From IMG/VR virus record IMGVR_UViG_3300030098_005711, positions 794-35,054 of that record: a stretch of 34,261 bases of DNA; one strand, 5' to 3'. Numbering within the stretch: position 1 is the first letter of the stretch; each line of letters opens with the position of its first letter. The notes beneath the pieces were generated by a model. That model was given only the letters and a program-made list of their open reading frames with translations. It was not told the DNA's origin and searched no databases. Positions 7,574-16,886 of the stretch are shown here, one piece after another. Source of the DNA: a virus. The position numbers were made by a program, and so were the translations under genes.

Positions 7574-10009
7574 ATGAGTAGAGCCGCACAAAAACTTATT
7601 TCTGCATCGGGTGGTAAAGCCTATGAAATAGAGCAGTCTTTGATGTTTGAGGTTGCGGATAGTTCTTATTTATCCAAAACTCCAAGTTCAGCCAGTAACC
7701 AAAGAACATGGACACTTAGCACATGGATAAAAAACACTTCAGAAAATTATTCAGGTGGATCAATATGGGGATCGCATGACGACTCAACACAAAGTGATGC
7801 TGGTTATGGTTGGCTTGGGTTGTATCAGGATAAAATTCAAATGGCTGGATGGAGTACAGTCTGGAGAGAAACTAACAGACTATTTCGTGATGTTGGGGCT
7901 TGGATGCACTTGGTTGTTGCTGTTGATACAACCATAGCAGATGGTAGTGCCGATAATAGAATTAGAATTTATATAAATGGTGTAGAAGAAACTTCTTTTG
8001 CAGTAAAAAATAATCCATCTCAAAATACTGAATTGCCTTGGAACAAAAATCAAGAACATAGGTTTGGGGCTATAAACAGATCAACTGCTTATTATTTTGG
8101 TGGATATTTCGCGGAAACTCAGGTTATTGATGGTTCACAATTAACACCTTCATCATTTGGTGAAACCGATGCCGTTACAGGACAGTGGATTCCTAAGGAG
8201 CCGTCAGGCTTAACTTACGGTACTAATGGTTTTTATTTAAAGTTTGCATCAGGAGCTATTGGTACAGATAGCTCTGGTAACGGAAATAATTATACAGCAA
8301 ATAATTTAGCAAATGCAGATGTCATGCTTGATACGCCAACTAATAATTTTTGTACTTGGAATTCTTTAGATAACGGCAGTACAGTATTAAGTCAAGGTAA
8401 TTTAAAGTTTGTAAACTCTAGTGGAAATTCAGATACAGGTAATACATTTGCTATCCCACATACAGGTAAATGGTATTTTGAACATAGATTGACTGTTGTA
8501 GACGCTTATTATGCGGGCCTTCTTTCAAAAGGCTATACAGGTACGGCTGGATCATATAGTGGTTTTACAGCTTTGCAAATTAGATATGACGGACAATGGT
8601 ATAATGGAAGTGCTTTTGAGAGTTACGCAAGTTCATTCAGCAATGGAGATATTTTAGGCTGGGCTATTGATTGTGATAATGGAAAAGTATATGTCAGCGT
8701 AAATGGAACATTTGCTAATAGTGGCAATCCTGTAAATGGTACAAATCCAGCAGATACTTTTACTGCAACTGATGATTGGAAATTTATAACATACGGTAAC
8801 TCAGGTTCACAATTTGATGCAAACTTTGGGCAGAATGGAACATTCAATGGATTGGTAACGGCTCAAGGCAATGCAGATGGTGGAGGAATAGGAAATTTCT
8901 ACTATGCACCACCGTCTTCGTTTAAAGCTTTAACCTCAAAAAACCTACCTTCGGTAACAATTAAAAAATCTACAGAGTATTTTGATATTGCTACATTTAC
9001 AGGAACTGGAAGTACACGATCTGTAACAGGTCTGGATCATCAGCCTGATATGCTTTGGACAAAAACCAGAAGTACCACTGATGACCATCGTGTTCAAGAT
9101 GTGGTTAGGGGTTCAACAAAACATGTTGATACAAATAATAGCGATGCAGAAGTTACAGATTCAGCTGGAATTACCTCTTTTAATTCTGATGGGTTTACCA
9201 TTGGGGCAGACAGTGCCAATCGATTTAATGTCAACACTACAACTTATGTAGCTTGGAGTTGGAAAGCTGGCGGCAGTTCTACAACAGACGTTACAGAATC
9301 AGGTTCAGGAACAAGTAGAATAAATGCAAGTTCACGTTCAGTGAACACGGATGCTGGCTTTAGCATTATAAAATACACAGGCTCGAATGATGAAATTTCA
9401 AACGGTGAACATACAAAATTAAATCATGGATTAAGTAAAGCTCCAGATTTAGTGATTATTAAAAATTTAGATGACACCGATTCATGGATTGTTACAAGTG
9501 AAGCTACTACTTTTAATGATTATGCATTATTCCTAAATGCCGATAATGGACTTTATGGTAGTTATTATGTAGGGACAACCGATCCAGATTCTACCTATAT
9601 TTATTTAGGAAATGCCGATCAACTAAACAAGGATGGAGAAAATTTTATTTGTTATGCATGGCATGAAGTTGAAGGCTTTAGTAAGTTTGGCTTGTATGAA
9701 TCGAACAATTCAACAAATGGGCCGTTTATACATACAGGCTTTACCCCGTCTTGGATAGTTTTTAAGTACATTGATGGGTCTGGTGAGTGGTGGTGGATGC
9801 TAGACTCTACAAGAGATACTACTAACTTAACTACTGAAGTTATGTATCCTAATGCTTCTTCTGCTGAAAGCAGTATAGGTAGTAGTGGTGGTGTGGATTT
9901 TTTATCAAACGGTTTTAAAATCAGAGCAACAAATGGCGGCATAAATTCAGCTAACACTTATTTCTATATGGCCTTTGGTCAAAGTTTTAAATACGCAAAT
10001 GCGAGGTAA
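7574..10009 (+). CDS. Large tail fibre/adhesin: LamG-like, SPRY-like and two DUF7483-like units
   Basis: 811 aa. Residues about 20-230 look like a LamG/concanavalin jellyroll (WTLSTWIKNTS, WMHLVVAVDTT, NRIRIYINGVEE, GYFAETQVIDG). Residues about 259-426 look SPRY-like (GKWYFEHRL, GDILGWAIDCDNGKVYVSVN, FDANFGQNGTF). From about 460 there are two related segments: the first with TGTGSTRSVTGLDHQPDMLW and TYVAWSWKAGG, the second with NHGLSKAPDLVIIKNL, EVEGFSKFGLYE and VDFLSNGFKIRA, which is the DUF7483 pattern of marine phages. All are carbohydrate- or protein-binding type folds, so the likely role is receptor recognition. It starts immediately after the previous stop, and a tail-assembly-chaperone-like gene follows three bases after its end. 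Confidence 0.88.
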   Translation: MSRAAQKLISASGGKAYEIEQSLMFEVADSSYLSKTPSSASNQRTWTLSTWIKNTSENYSGGSIWGSHDDSTQSDAGYGWLGLYQDKIQMAGWSTVWRETNRLFRDVGAWMHLVVAVDTTIADGSADNRIRIYINGVEETSFAVKNNPSQNTELPWNKNQEHRFGAINRSTAYYFGGYFAETQVIDGSQLTPSSFGETDAVTGQWIPKEPSGLTYGTNGFYLKFASGAIGTDSSGNGNNYTANNLANADVMLDTPTNNFCTWNSLDNGSTVLSQGNLKFVNSSGNSDTGNTFAIPHTGKWYFEHRLTVVDAYYAGLLSKGYTGTAGSYSGFTALQIRYDGQWYNGSAFESYASSFSNGDILGWAIDCDNGKVYVSVNGTFANSGNPVNGTNPADTFTATDDWKFITYGNSGSQFDANFGQNGTFNGLVTAQGNADGGGIGNFYYAPPSSFKALTSKNLPSVTIKKSTEYFDIATFTGTGSTRSVTGLDHQPDMLWTKTRSTTDDHRVQDVVRGSTKHVDTNNSDAEVTDSAGITSFNSDGFTIGADSANRFNVNTTTYVAWSWKAGGSSTTDVTESGSGTSRINASSRSVNTDAGFSIIKYTGSNDEISNGEHTKLNHGLSKAPDLVIIKNLDDTDSWIVTSEATTFNDYALFLNADNGLYGSYYVGTTDPDSTYIYLGNADQLNKDGENFICYAWHEVEGFSKFGLYESNNSTNGPFIHTGFTPSWIVFKYIDGSGEWWWMLDSTRDTTNLTTEVMYPNASSAESSIGSSGGVDFLSNGFKIRATNGGINSANTYFYMAFGQSFKYANAR

Positions 10010-10012
10010 CAC

Positions 10013-10594
10013 ATGTACGCAATAGTTAAAGACAACAAAATAGAAAAAACAGGAAGGCTTAAACAGCTATTTCCAACAACCTCGTTTGCTGGCGGCATAG
10101 CTAATGAAGATTTTAAAACTGCTGAAAGCGTTATGGATATTGTGCAGGGTGAACGTAAAGACCAGAAGTATTATTTTGTTACTCAAGGTAATGTTGAATT
10201 AGTAGATGGAGTTCCCACACAGAAATATACAAATACTGCTAAACGTCTAAACGATGAAGACGCTAAAGATGCTGACGGTAATCAGCTATATGTCCAAGTT
10301 TGGGACGAAGACAAAAAGAAAATGGTGGATTCAAGTGAAAAGCTTGTTAACCAAGGTTTAAAAACTGTAATGACTGCTCAAGTCAAAGACACAGCAAACA
10401 AGCTATTAGCCAAAACAGATTGGATGGTAATACGCAAAGCAGAACGTGATGTAGCAATACCATCTGCAACAGCTACCTATCGTGCAGCAGTTATAACAGA
10501 GTGTGCAAGACTAGAAACAGCAATAGCTAATGCATCAGATGTAGACGCATTGGCAACAGTCATGGCAGGACAAGATTGGCCTAAAGAGGATTAA
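10013..10594 (+). CDS. Tail fibre assembly/chaperone-like protein
   Basis: 193 aa. The C-terminal third matches the pattern of phage tail assembly chaperone-type accessory proteins: ANKLLAKTDWMVIRKAERD followed by AIPSATATYRAAV and a helical end with LETAIANASDVDALATVM. The N-terminal part (MYAIVKDNKIEKTGRLKQLF, TQGNVELVDG) is typical of the matching host-specific half. These proteins usually help fold or attach the adhesin encoded just upstream, which fits its place three bases after the 811-aa fibre. It is likely co-transcribed with the fibre and the downstream lipoprotein. Confidence 0.78.
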   Translation: MYAIVKDNKIEKTGRLKQLFPTTSFAGGIANEDFKTAESVMDIVQGERKDQKYYFVTQGNVELVDGVPTQKYTNTAKRLNDEDAKDADGNQLYVQVWDEDKKKMVDSSEKLVNQGLKTVMTAQVKDTANKLLAKTDWMVIRKAERDVAIPSATATYRAAVITECARLETAIANASDVDALATVMAGQDWPKED

Positions 10595-10597
10595 CCA

Positions 10598-11380
10598 ATG
10601 AAATTTTTAGGATTACTATTAATTGTATTTATAACAGGGTGTCAGACAGCAGGTATGGAGTATTACCAAGCTGTTGAAAAGGTAGCAATAGCACAAGCAC
10701 AGGCGCAACAAGCCAAAGCAGATGCATTGTCAAAGATAGCGGCTAGTTCAGATTCGTCTGCGGCAGGATCAGCAGTGATGGCCTTGGCTCTCATGCAGAC
10801 ACCTAACACGCAAATAATCCCTCAACAATCGGCTGCACTTGAATGGTCGAAAGCAGTTCTCCCAGTTGTCGGTTCCTTGGGAGCCATGTGGATCTCTAGT
10901 GATGCTCAAAAATCTACAGCTAGATATGCGATGCAGTCTAATTTAGCTAGAATCAACCAAGAAGGAAACAAAACAACTGCTTTATATGAGCTACTTGGTA
11001 ATAACAACGATAACATGTTGGATCTTGGCCTTGGTGGGTTTGACGCTGTAAATGAAGCTGGAGCGCAAAGCGTAGAACTTGGGTTAGGATTAGGTCTGGC
11101 TAGTATTAACGGCGGTTCTGGTGGCGGTGATAATGCAGCTGTACTGGACGCTTTAAATAATCTTAATTGGCCTGATTACAGCAATAACTTCAAAGAAATT
11201 ATGGACGCTCTCGGTGGAATAACTATACCTGATTATTCAACAGAGTTAGACGACATTCTTAGTAGGCTCAATGCTGGTGTAACCACATGGGTGGCTGGTG
11301 TTAATTGCGTTGGAAATCAAGGTAGTGGGGTAATAAGCGTAGGCAGCAGCACTTCAACTTTACCAGTTTGCCCAAATTAG
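10598..11380 (+). CDS. Predicted lipoprotein of unknown function
   Basis: 260 aa. A short type II signal sequence ends in the lipobox FITGC (Cys15), predicting lipid attachment and anchoring in the envelope. The mature part has an Ala/Gln-rich helix (AQAQAQQAKADALSKIAA), a hydrophobic patch (AVLPVVGSLGAMWIS) and Gly-rich stretches (LGLGGFD, LGLGLGLASINGGSGGG). It sits beside a coiled-coil protein with a C-terminal membrane helix and an XhlA-like protein, so a spanin-like or superinfection-exclusion role is possible. It is much longer than usual outer spanins. Function not recognised. Confidence 0.75.
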   Translation: MKFLGLLLIVFITGCQTAGMEYYQAVEKVAIAQAQAQQAKADALSKIAASSDSSAAGSAVMALALMQTPNTQIIPQQSAALEWSKAVLPVVGSLGAMWISSDAQKSTARYAMQSNLARINQEGNKTTALYELLGNNNDNMLDLGLGGFDAVNEAGAQSVELGLGLGLASINGGSGGGDNAAVLDALNNLNWPDYSNNFKEIMDALGGITIPDYSTELDDILSRLNAGVTTWVAGVNCVGNQGSGVISVGSSTSTLPVCPN

Positions 11381-11409
11381 ATATTCATGGTATGGGAGTT
11401 AAATCTTAG

Positions 11410-11883
11410 GTGGACCCGCTTACTGCCTTATCAATGGCATCGACAGCGTTTAAAGGCGTTCAAACGCTCATTGCTAAAGGTCGAGAAATCGAGGATGTTG
11501 CCCAACATCTTGGAAGATGGTATGGATACGCAGCCGACATTAAAGAAGCAGAAAAAGAAAGTCAAAAGCCACCTTTATTTAGAAAACTCTTAGACAAAGG
11601 ATCAGTAGAACAAGAAGCTCTTAACGCAATAATTGTGAAAAAGAAGCTAGAGGAACAAGAAAAAGAAATTAGAGACTTAATTGTAATTCGTTACGGTATC
11701 GATACGTTTAGAGAAATGATACAGATGCGAAAAACAATTAAGGCAAATCGAGAAAAAGCAGTATACGCACAGCGTAGGAGACAGCGGCAAATCCTTGATG
11801 GGTTTGTTATTATTATAGGATTAATGATATGCGGAGGGATAGTTTACGGTTTTTATAACCTACTTACGACTTTTGCAAAGTGA
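11410..11883 (+). CDS. Coiled-coil protein with C-terminal membrane helix
   Basis: 157 aa from a GTG start, with GGGAG at 11394-11398 as ribosome site; a second ATG-led frame over this region is only a shadow. It begins MDPLTALSMASTAFKGVQ, has a long charged helical region (VKKKLEEQEKEIRDL, RKTIKANREKAVYAQRRRQR) and ends in a membrane helix at about 131-152 (GFVIIIGLMICGGIVYGFY). The type is recurrent in marine phages but has no known function. Next to the lipoprotein it could be an inner-membrane partner; the topology is the reverse of a classical inner spanin. Its stop overlaps the next GTG (GTGA). Confidence 0.75.
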   Translation: MDPLTALSMASTAFKGVQTLIAKGREIEDVAQHLGRWYGYAADIKEAEKESQKPPLFRKLLDKGSVEQEALNAIIVKKKLEEQEKEIRDLIVIRYGIDTFREMIQMRKTIKANREKAVYAQRRRQRQILDGFVIIIGLMICGGIVYGFYNLLTTFAK

Positions 11884-12065
11884 GGGTAATGGCCTTTATT
11901 TTGATGGTTATTATAGAGGGTGAGGAAGTTAATACCCAAAACATGCATTTCCGTGATATAAATAGGTGTAGATATTTTGCAGATAGATTGGAAGATAATG
12001 AAGCTAAAATTACAGCTTATTGTAAACCGGTAATAGTGTCACAAAATACCGTTTTTAGAGATTAA
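11880..12065 (+). CDS. Small conserved hypothetical protein with two cysteines
   Basis: 61 aa from a GTG that overlaps the previous stop by four bases. A hydrophobic start (MRVMAFILMVIIEG) is followed by MHFRDINRCRYFADRLED and a second Cys in TAYCKPVIV. The two Cys residues and hydrophobic start would fit a small exported or membrane-associated protein with a disulfide. It is translationally linked to the membrane genes on both sides. Function not recognised. Confidence 0.6.
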   Translation: MRVMAFILMVIIEGEEVNTQNMHFRDINRCRYFADRLEDNEAKITAYCKPVIVSQNTVFRD

Positions 12066-12067
12066 AT

Positions 12068-12283
12068 ATGGATATGGAACCAACTGACAGCCGTTACTGG
12101 GATGCAATAAATCGAATCACTGCACACGAAGCTATGTGTGAAGAACGTTCTAAGACAATATTTAATCGTCTTGATAAAATAGACGAACAGCTAACAACTA
12201 TTGGAAAAAATGTATTTGTTCTTGGTATGACAATTATTTGTGGTATGGCCGGACTAATTGTCACTTTATTATTGAGTAACTAA
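12068..12283 (+). CDS. XhlA-like small membrane protein
   Basis: 71 aa. An amphipathic coiled-coil-like region (ITAHEAMCEERSKTIFNRLD then KIDEQLTTIGKN) is followed by a C-terminal membrane helix at about 48-69 (VFVLGMTIICGMAGLIVTLL). This is the layout of hemolysin XhlA-type and similar phage lysis accessory proteins. It lies one base before the next virion gene and after three other envelope-type genes. Assignment rests on topology; it could also be an unrelated tail-membrane factor. Confidence 0.65.
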   Translation: MDMEPTDSRYWDAINRITAHEAMCEERSKTIFNRLDKIDEQLTTIGKNVFVLGMTIICGMAGLIVTLLLSN

Positions 12284-12284
12284 T

Positions 12285-14069
12285 ATGACGTATTTTAGAA
12301 GAGATAAATTTAGCGGCCTTTCTCCTGCTGTTGCGCCAAGACTTTTAGCTGATCAGTTCGGTCAGTCTGCCCAAAACATAGACTTTGAATCAGGATCAAT
12401 TGTTCCTATTAAGGTTGATCTGACACTTACATCTAATTTTGGTACATCAACCGGATTAGCTGATGGATCAAAACATTCTATATATCTTTATACGCATACA
12501 GACGGTAATAACTATTGGTTACAATGGAATAATGATTATATAAAAGTAGTAGAAGGCCCAATTCCAGGTGATTCATTAGGGCGTTTATATTGGACAGGCG
12601 AGACTTATCCGAAGATGAGTGTAGCTTCAGTAATTAAAAACAGCAATGGGGGGCCGTGGCCTACTTCATCTTATCGGCTTGGTATTCCTGCACCAGCTGC
12701 AGCCCCAAGTGTGACAATTAGTGGTACACAAGATAATGATGTATCGCCAGAAGATGCATCATGGGTATATACATTTGTAAGTGCGTATGGCGAAGAAGGT
12801 CCTCCAAGTCCTGCTACTACTGCGGCTACTTTTACACCATCAACACAAACTGCTACTTTTACGAACATTCCAAACTATGGTGGTTCTGGACAGAATTTTG
12901 GTTCGGGTGCATTAAAGCGTATATATCGCTCTAATACAGGTTCTACTAATACCCAGTTTCAATTTGTAAAAGAGATAGCCTACGCAACAACCTCTTCAGT
13001 AACGGATCAGGTTTCTGCCGCAGCGTTGGGCGAAGTACTTCCATCCGAGACATGGATAGAACCTCCTAATGATGATTCAAGTACATATCCAGATGGACCG
13101 TTACAAGGTCTTATTCCTGTAGCTAACGGAGTTTTTGCAGGGTTTACTGGTAAACGGTTATGTTTTAGTGAAGCTTATATGCCACACGCATGGCCCGTAG
13201 CTTATAGAATTACTATAGAAGAAGATATTGTAGCAATTGGTAGCACAAGTAATGGGGTTGTATGTTTAACAAACGGTAAACCTTATTTTGTTACAGGTGT
13301 TGAACCTTCTGTTATGACTGCTATACAGATCGATCTTGCACAAGCTTGCGTTAATAAATATAGCGTAGTAGATATGGGAGATTATCTTTTGTATGCAGGT
13401 CAGGATGGATTATGTGCAATATCAGGTTCTCAAGGAGAAGTTGTTACTAATAGAGTAATATCTCCAGCACAATGGAACAGTGATTATTATCCGACTGCCA
13501 TTAAAGCTTTTAAACACGAAGGGACTTATGTAGCTTTTTGGATAGACGGAGACAATGAAGGTGGTTGGGTATTTGATCCTAGAAATTCTGGGGAGTCTGC
13601 ATTGTCAACAATTACAATAGATAATCCAGTAAAAGGTGGTTGGTATAACAGTCAAGATGGCGAGTTATATATTATTTCTGGTTCTAGTGCTAATGAAATA
13701 CAAAAATATCGTGGTGGTGCAACTAACCGGACTGCATTATGGAAATCTAAAAAATATGTAGTACCCAAACCTATAAGCATGGCGTGGGTACATATGAGTG
13801 CGGCTAGTTTCCCAAATAGTGGCACACTGAATAAAGTAAGAGTATGGGCAGACGGTACGTTATTAGCTGACTATACAATAAGTTATGCTAGTAATGTTTA
13901 TACTCAGATAACATCTACTCCAGGGAGTATAAGTAACGCAACACTACGAGAGCCTGTTATGCGTCTTCCGTCTACGCTTGCTAAAGAGTGGGAAGTAGAG
14001 GTAAGCGGTGTAGTAACACTTGAAGAAGTGTGTCTTTCACAGAATATTAACGAGATTAAAGCCACATGA
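12285..14069 (+). CDS. Virion structural protein (tail), 594 aa
   Basis: Opens with FRRDKFSGLSPAVAPRLLAD and QFGQSAQNIDFESGSIVPI, a start often seen in virion proteins that place a beta-propeller-like body on the tail. The middle has an FN3-like strand pattern (DASWVYTFVSAYGEEGPPSP) and repeats of short beta units (VVCLTNGKPYFVTG, YLLYAGQDGLCAISG, YVAFWIDGDNEGGWVFDP, GWYNSQDGELYIISGS) compatible with propeller blades. It overlaps the next gene by four bases (ATGA), so it is likely made in step with the J-like tip protein. Exact virion location cannot be read from the sequence. Confidence 0.82.
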   Translation: MTYFRRDKFSGLSPAVAPRLLADQFGQSAQNIDFESGSIVPIKVDLTLTSNFGTSTGLADGSKHSIYLYTHTDGNNYWLQWNNDYIKVVEGPIPGDSLGRLYWTGETYPKMSVASVIKNSNGGPWPTSSYRLGIPAPAAAPSVTISGTQDNDVSPEDASWVYTFVSAYGEEGPPSPATTAATFTPSTQTATFTNIPNYGGSGQNFGSGALKRIYRSNTGSTNTQFQFVKEIAYATTSSVTDQVSAAALGEVLPSETWIEPPNDDSSTYPDGPLQGLIPVANGVFAGFTGKRLCFSEAYMPHAWPVAYRITIEEDIVAIGSTSNGVVCLTNGKPYFVTGVEPSVMTAIQIDLAQACVNKYSVVDMGDYLLYAGQDGLCAISGSQGEVVTNRVISPAQWNSDYYPTAIKAFKHEGTYVAFWIDGDNEGGWVFDPRNSGESALSTITIDNPVKGGWYNSQDGELYIISGSSANEIQKYRGGATNRTALWKSKKYVVPKPISMAWVHMSAASFPNSGTLNKVRVWADGTLLADYTISYASNVYTQITSTPGSISNATLREPVMRLPSTLAKEWEVEVSGVVTLEEVCLSQNINEIKAT

Positions 14070-16072
14070 CAGATGGTCGTCGAAACATTCGGACGACTAC
14101 ACCTACTAAAGTTCCTGGTCTTCCTAAACCCCCCGCTAATATTGATAGGTCACTACGTGATTACCTAGTAGCGTGTGGTGAAGCCTTAGAGATTCGGTTA
14201 GGTCGTAAAGGAGATGTGCGAGATCGTGCAGTTACTCTTAGAGAACTATACGATAGCGGATTAGCTAAAGAATTAAGTAACAAAAAATTTGATCCAAATA
14301 GCAGTGATGTTGACTTTGTTGCTGATTCTGACGACAGTTTTACTGAAACCCCTTCTGCTCCTGTTGGGCTTAATGTAACGGTTGGTTTATCGTTTATTAC
14401 TCTTAACTGGAACTGGCCTGGAAATTCTTACCAAGGACATTCACTTACAGAAGTTTGGCGACATGGCTCTGGTAGTGTTACTGATGTTGAATCTACTGCA
14501 ACTTTCTTGGGGAACTCCAACAGTAATTTTTATACTGATGCTGTAGGGTCAGGAGCAGGTCCATATTATTACTGGATCAGACATGTATCTCAAGGCACTG
14601 ATATAAACGGTGATTCAATCAAAGGCCCGTGGAGTAATAACGGCACAGGAACAGGGCCATATTCTACGCTTACGGATGTAAACAAACTACATGAAATTTT
14701 GGCAGGGAGTATAGAGAGCAGTGAGCTTGCTAATAGTTTACTGAGTACGATGCCTGGGCAGGGTAGTAATACTACAATTGCGATGTACGATCAGCAATAT
14801 ACGGTAAAAATAGCAACGGCTACTTCTGGAGGAGGGCAACATGTTGCAGGTTTTGGGTTAGCTACTGAAGTTAATAATGGTACACCAACTTCCGCTTTTA
14901 TTGTTGCTGCTGATAAATTTGCAATTGTAAATGGGGCTAATCATGGCCAAGCATTAAACGCAAGCCCGGCAGGTACCAATGTTCCCTTTGCTTACACTAC
15001 TGCATATACAGATCCTGATACGGGTATTAACGTTCCCGAAGGTGTTTATATCCAACAAGCATTTATGTCGAAAGCTATTATTAAAGACCTAACGGCTGGT
15101 TACATTGCTGCTGATTATATTCGTGCTGCTAATTATATGTCCTCCCCCCGTATTTTTGGGCAAGAAATAAATATGGGGACATTGAACAAGAAAGATACAA
15201 CTTCTAGTACTTCTTTAACAATTGGTACAGGAAGTAAAACACTTGTCCTTGCAGCTGCTGCAAACTCTATTGGTTATCAAACAGGACATACAGTAAGGAT
15301 TGTTAAATCAGGTTCGGGAAGTTCTTATGATAATTTTATGGAAGGTAGAATTACAAGTGGTATAAGTACTTCGACTATTACAGTAAATGTTACAAAAACT
15401 AGCGGGAGTGGTACTCATAGTAATTGGGCTGTTTATGCAAGTGATCCTCGAACATGGGTAGTTAGTAATCCAACAACACGCAGTGGTAATTTTTCTGTAG
15501 ACAGTACTGGTGAATTACATTGCACTAGTATGAAAGCTACAAGCGCTACATTAGATGGCTCATTAACCATAAAAGCTTCAGATGGTACTACTATTTTGAC
15601 TTCTAATGAAATCGAAGGTACAAAGATTAAGGATGCTACTGTCGGTACATTGGAAATAGCTGGTAACGCAGTCACTGTATCTCAAGGTGCTAGTGGATCT
15701 TCATCTTTAACACTTACTAATTCATACCAACAAGTTGGTAATACGTTGACGATAACTTACGACTCTGGTAAGGCACCAACAGGTGTCATAATGATTGGTG
15801 GCGTTGCAGTTTTAGGAGACACGACAACAGCACAGACAGTAAACGTAGAAGTTCGAAGAGTCTATAGCGGTGGCGGTTATAATGGTGTAAATATCGGTCA
15901 GTCATTTGCCAGTAGTTTTGGTGGTTCTGCTGTTGTATCTGGGTATCAGGATATTGCTAGTGGTAGTGCTGGTACTTCTATTACTGTACAACTCTGGGCG
16001 CAATCTAGCGTGAGTAGTGGTTGTCGAACTCTTTCAAAATATTTTCTTTCAGCAATAGCGGCGAAGCGATGA
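14066..16072 (+). CDS. Tail tip/host-specificity protein, lambda J-like central region
   Basis: 668 aa. A charged N-terminal helix (DYLVACGEALEIRLGRKGD) is followed by an FN3-like domain at about 95-205 (PVGLNVTVGLSFITLNWNW, TEVWRHGS, GPYYYWIRHVS). Residues about 240-365 look like the DUF1983 region of phage tip protein J: ADKFAIVNGANHG, GVYIQQAFMSKAIIKDLTAG and YIAADYIRAANYMSSPRIFG. The C-terminal part is Ser/Thr-rich beta sequence. J-type proteins form the tail tip and choose the host receptor. It lacks the large N-terminal half of lambda J, so only part of that protein is represented. A DUF4376 protein overlaps its end (ATGA). Confidence 0.82.
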   Translation: MTDGRRNIRTTTPTKVPGLPKPPANIDRSLRDYLVACGEALEIRLGRKGDVRDRAVTLRELYDSGLAKELSNKKFDPNSSDVDFVADSDDSFTETPSAPVGLNVTVGLSFITLNWNWPGNSYQGHSLTEVWRHGSGSVTDVESTATFLGNSNSNFYTDAVGSGAGPYYYWIRHVSQGTDINGDSIKGPWSNNGTGTGPYSTLTDVNKLHEILAGSIESSELANSLLSTMPGQGSNTTIAMYDQQYTVKIATATSGGGQHVAGFGLATEVNNGTPTSAFIVAADKFAIVNGANHGQALNASPAGTNVPFAYTTAYTDPDTGINVPEGVYIQQAFMSKAIIKDLTAGYIAADYIRAANYMSSPRIFGQEINMGTLNKKDTTSSTSLTIGTGSKTLVLAAAANSIGYQTGHTVRIVKSGSGSSYDNFMEGRITSGISTSTITVNVTKTSGSGTHSNWAVYASDPRTWVVSNPTTRSGNFSVDSTGELHCTSMKATSATLDGSLTIKASDGTTILTSNEIEGTKIKDATVGTLEIAGNAVTVSQGASGSSSLTLTNSYQQVGNTLTITYDSGKAPTGVIMIGGVAVLGDTTTAQTVNVEVRRVYSGGGYNGVNIGQSFASSFGGSAVVSGYQDIASGSAGTSITVQLWAQSSVSSGCRTLSKYFLSAIAAKR

Positions 16073-16650
16073 CAACAGCAGCAATATATGAGGCAGATGG
16101 ACGGATCACTACGGTTAGATCGGGTGATGAAGTAAGTGTAAAGATAGATGCAGAAGCATCAGGGAAGGATTATATTCTTACCGACGTTGATGTGGATTTT
16201 GAAAGGCATTATGTTGATGTCAGTACTAAAGAGATTAAAGAATACCCAGAGCAGCCTAGAGAGGATTATGTGTTTGATTTTTCGTCTAAGAATTGGGGGT
16301 TTGGTTTAGCGTTATCCAAGGAAAGTAAATGGCGGGAAATTAAGCAGTCGCGTGATACACAAGAATATGGAGGCTTTACTTACGACAGTAATACTTTTGA
16401 TTCTAATGAGGTCGCGCAACAACGTATTCAGAATGCCATGTTATTAGCGACTCAGGATTCTTCAGTTACTATGGATTGGACATTAGCAAACAATAACACG
16501 GTATCGCTAAATGCTGCACAGATAATAGAACTTGGTAAAGCACTGGCACACCATGTTAATACCGCACATAAAAAAGCGCAGACGTTACGGGTCCAGGTAA
16601 ACGCTGCATCTTCTAAATCTGATATTGATGCGATTAGTTGGAGTGAGTAA
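16069..16650 (+). CDS. DUF4376-type tail accessory protein
   Basis: 193 aa from the ATG at 16069, which overlaps the previous stop (ATGA). A TTG at 16021 is in frame but lies inside the J-like gene and has no good ribosome site. The C-terminal two thirds match the DUF4376 pattern: WREIKQSRDTQEYGGFTYDS, NEVAQQRIQNAMLLA, then NNTVSLNAAQIIELGKAL and HHVNTAHKKAQTLR. Such proteins usually follow fibre or tip genes and are thought to help assembly. It is the second fibre-plus-helper pair in the window, after 7574-10594. Confidence 0.82.
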   Translation: MTTAAIYEADGRITTVRSGDEVSVKIDAEASGKDYILTDVDVDFERHYVDVSTKEIKEYPEQPREDYVFDFSSKNWGFGLALSKESKWREIKQSRDTQEYGGFTYDSNTFDSNEVAQQRIQNAMLLATQDSSVTMDWTLANNNTVSLNAAQIIELGKALAHHVNTAHKKAQTLRVQVNAASSKSDIDAISWSE

Positions 16651-16886
16651 TGGCTAGAAATTATAAAAAAGAGTATGCGGAGTTTCATAGTAAAAAGAAG
16701 CAAAAGAAAAGAAGAGCAGGAAGGAACACCGCAAGACGTCGTGCATTAGCATCAGGGAAAGTTAAGAAGGGCAGTACAAAAGATATTCATCATATAGATG
16801 GGAATCCTAAAAACAATGCTAAATCTAATGTTGTAGTTGTTTCTAGGAAAGCAAACCGTGGGAAGCTACGTACTAGAAGAGCTTAA
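16650..16886 (+). CDS. Small basic HNH-like protein
   Basis: 78 aa, very rich in Lys/Arg. The core DIHHIDGNPKNN...NVVVVSRKANR fits the second half of an HNH nuclease motif (HH, then N-N, then N). The usual upstream Cys or His residues of a full HNH fold are not evident, so it may be a minimal nicking enzyme or a DNA-binding remnant. It starts by TAATG overlap with the DUF4376 gene and ends inside the 3' end of the opposing gene (21-bp overlap). Small HNH proteins often act in DNA packaging; this role is a guess here. Confidence 0.72.
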   Translation: MARNYKKEYAEFHSKKKQKKRRAGRNTARRRALASGKVKKGSTKDIHHIDGNPKNNAKSNVVVVSRKANRGKLRTRRA

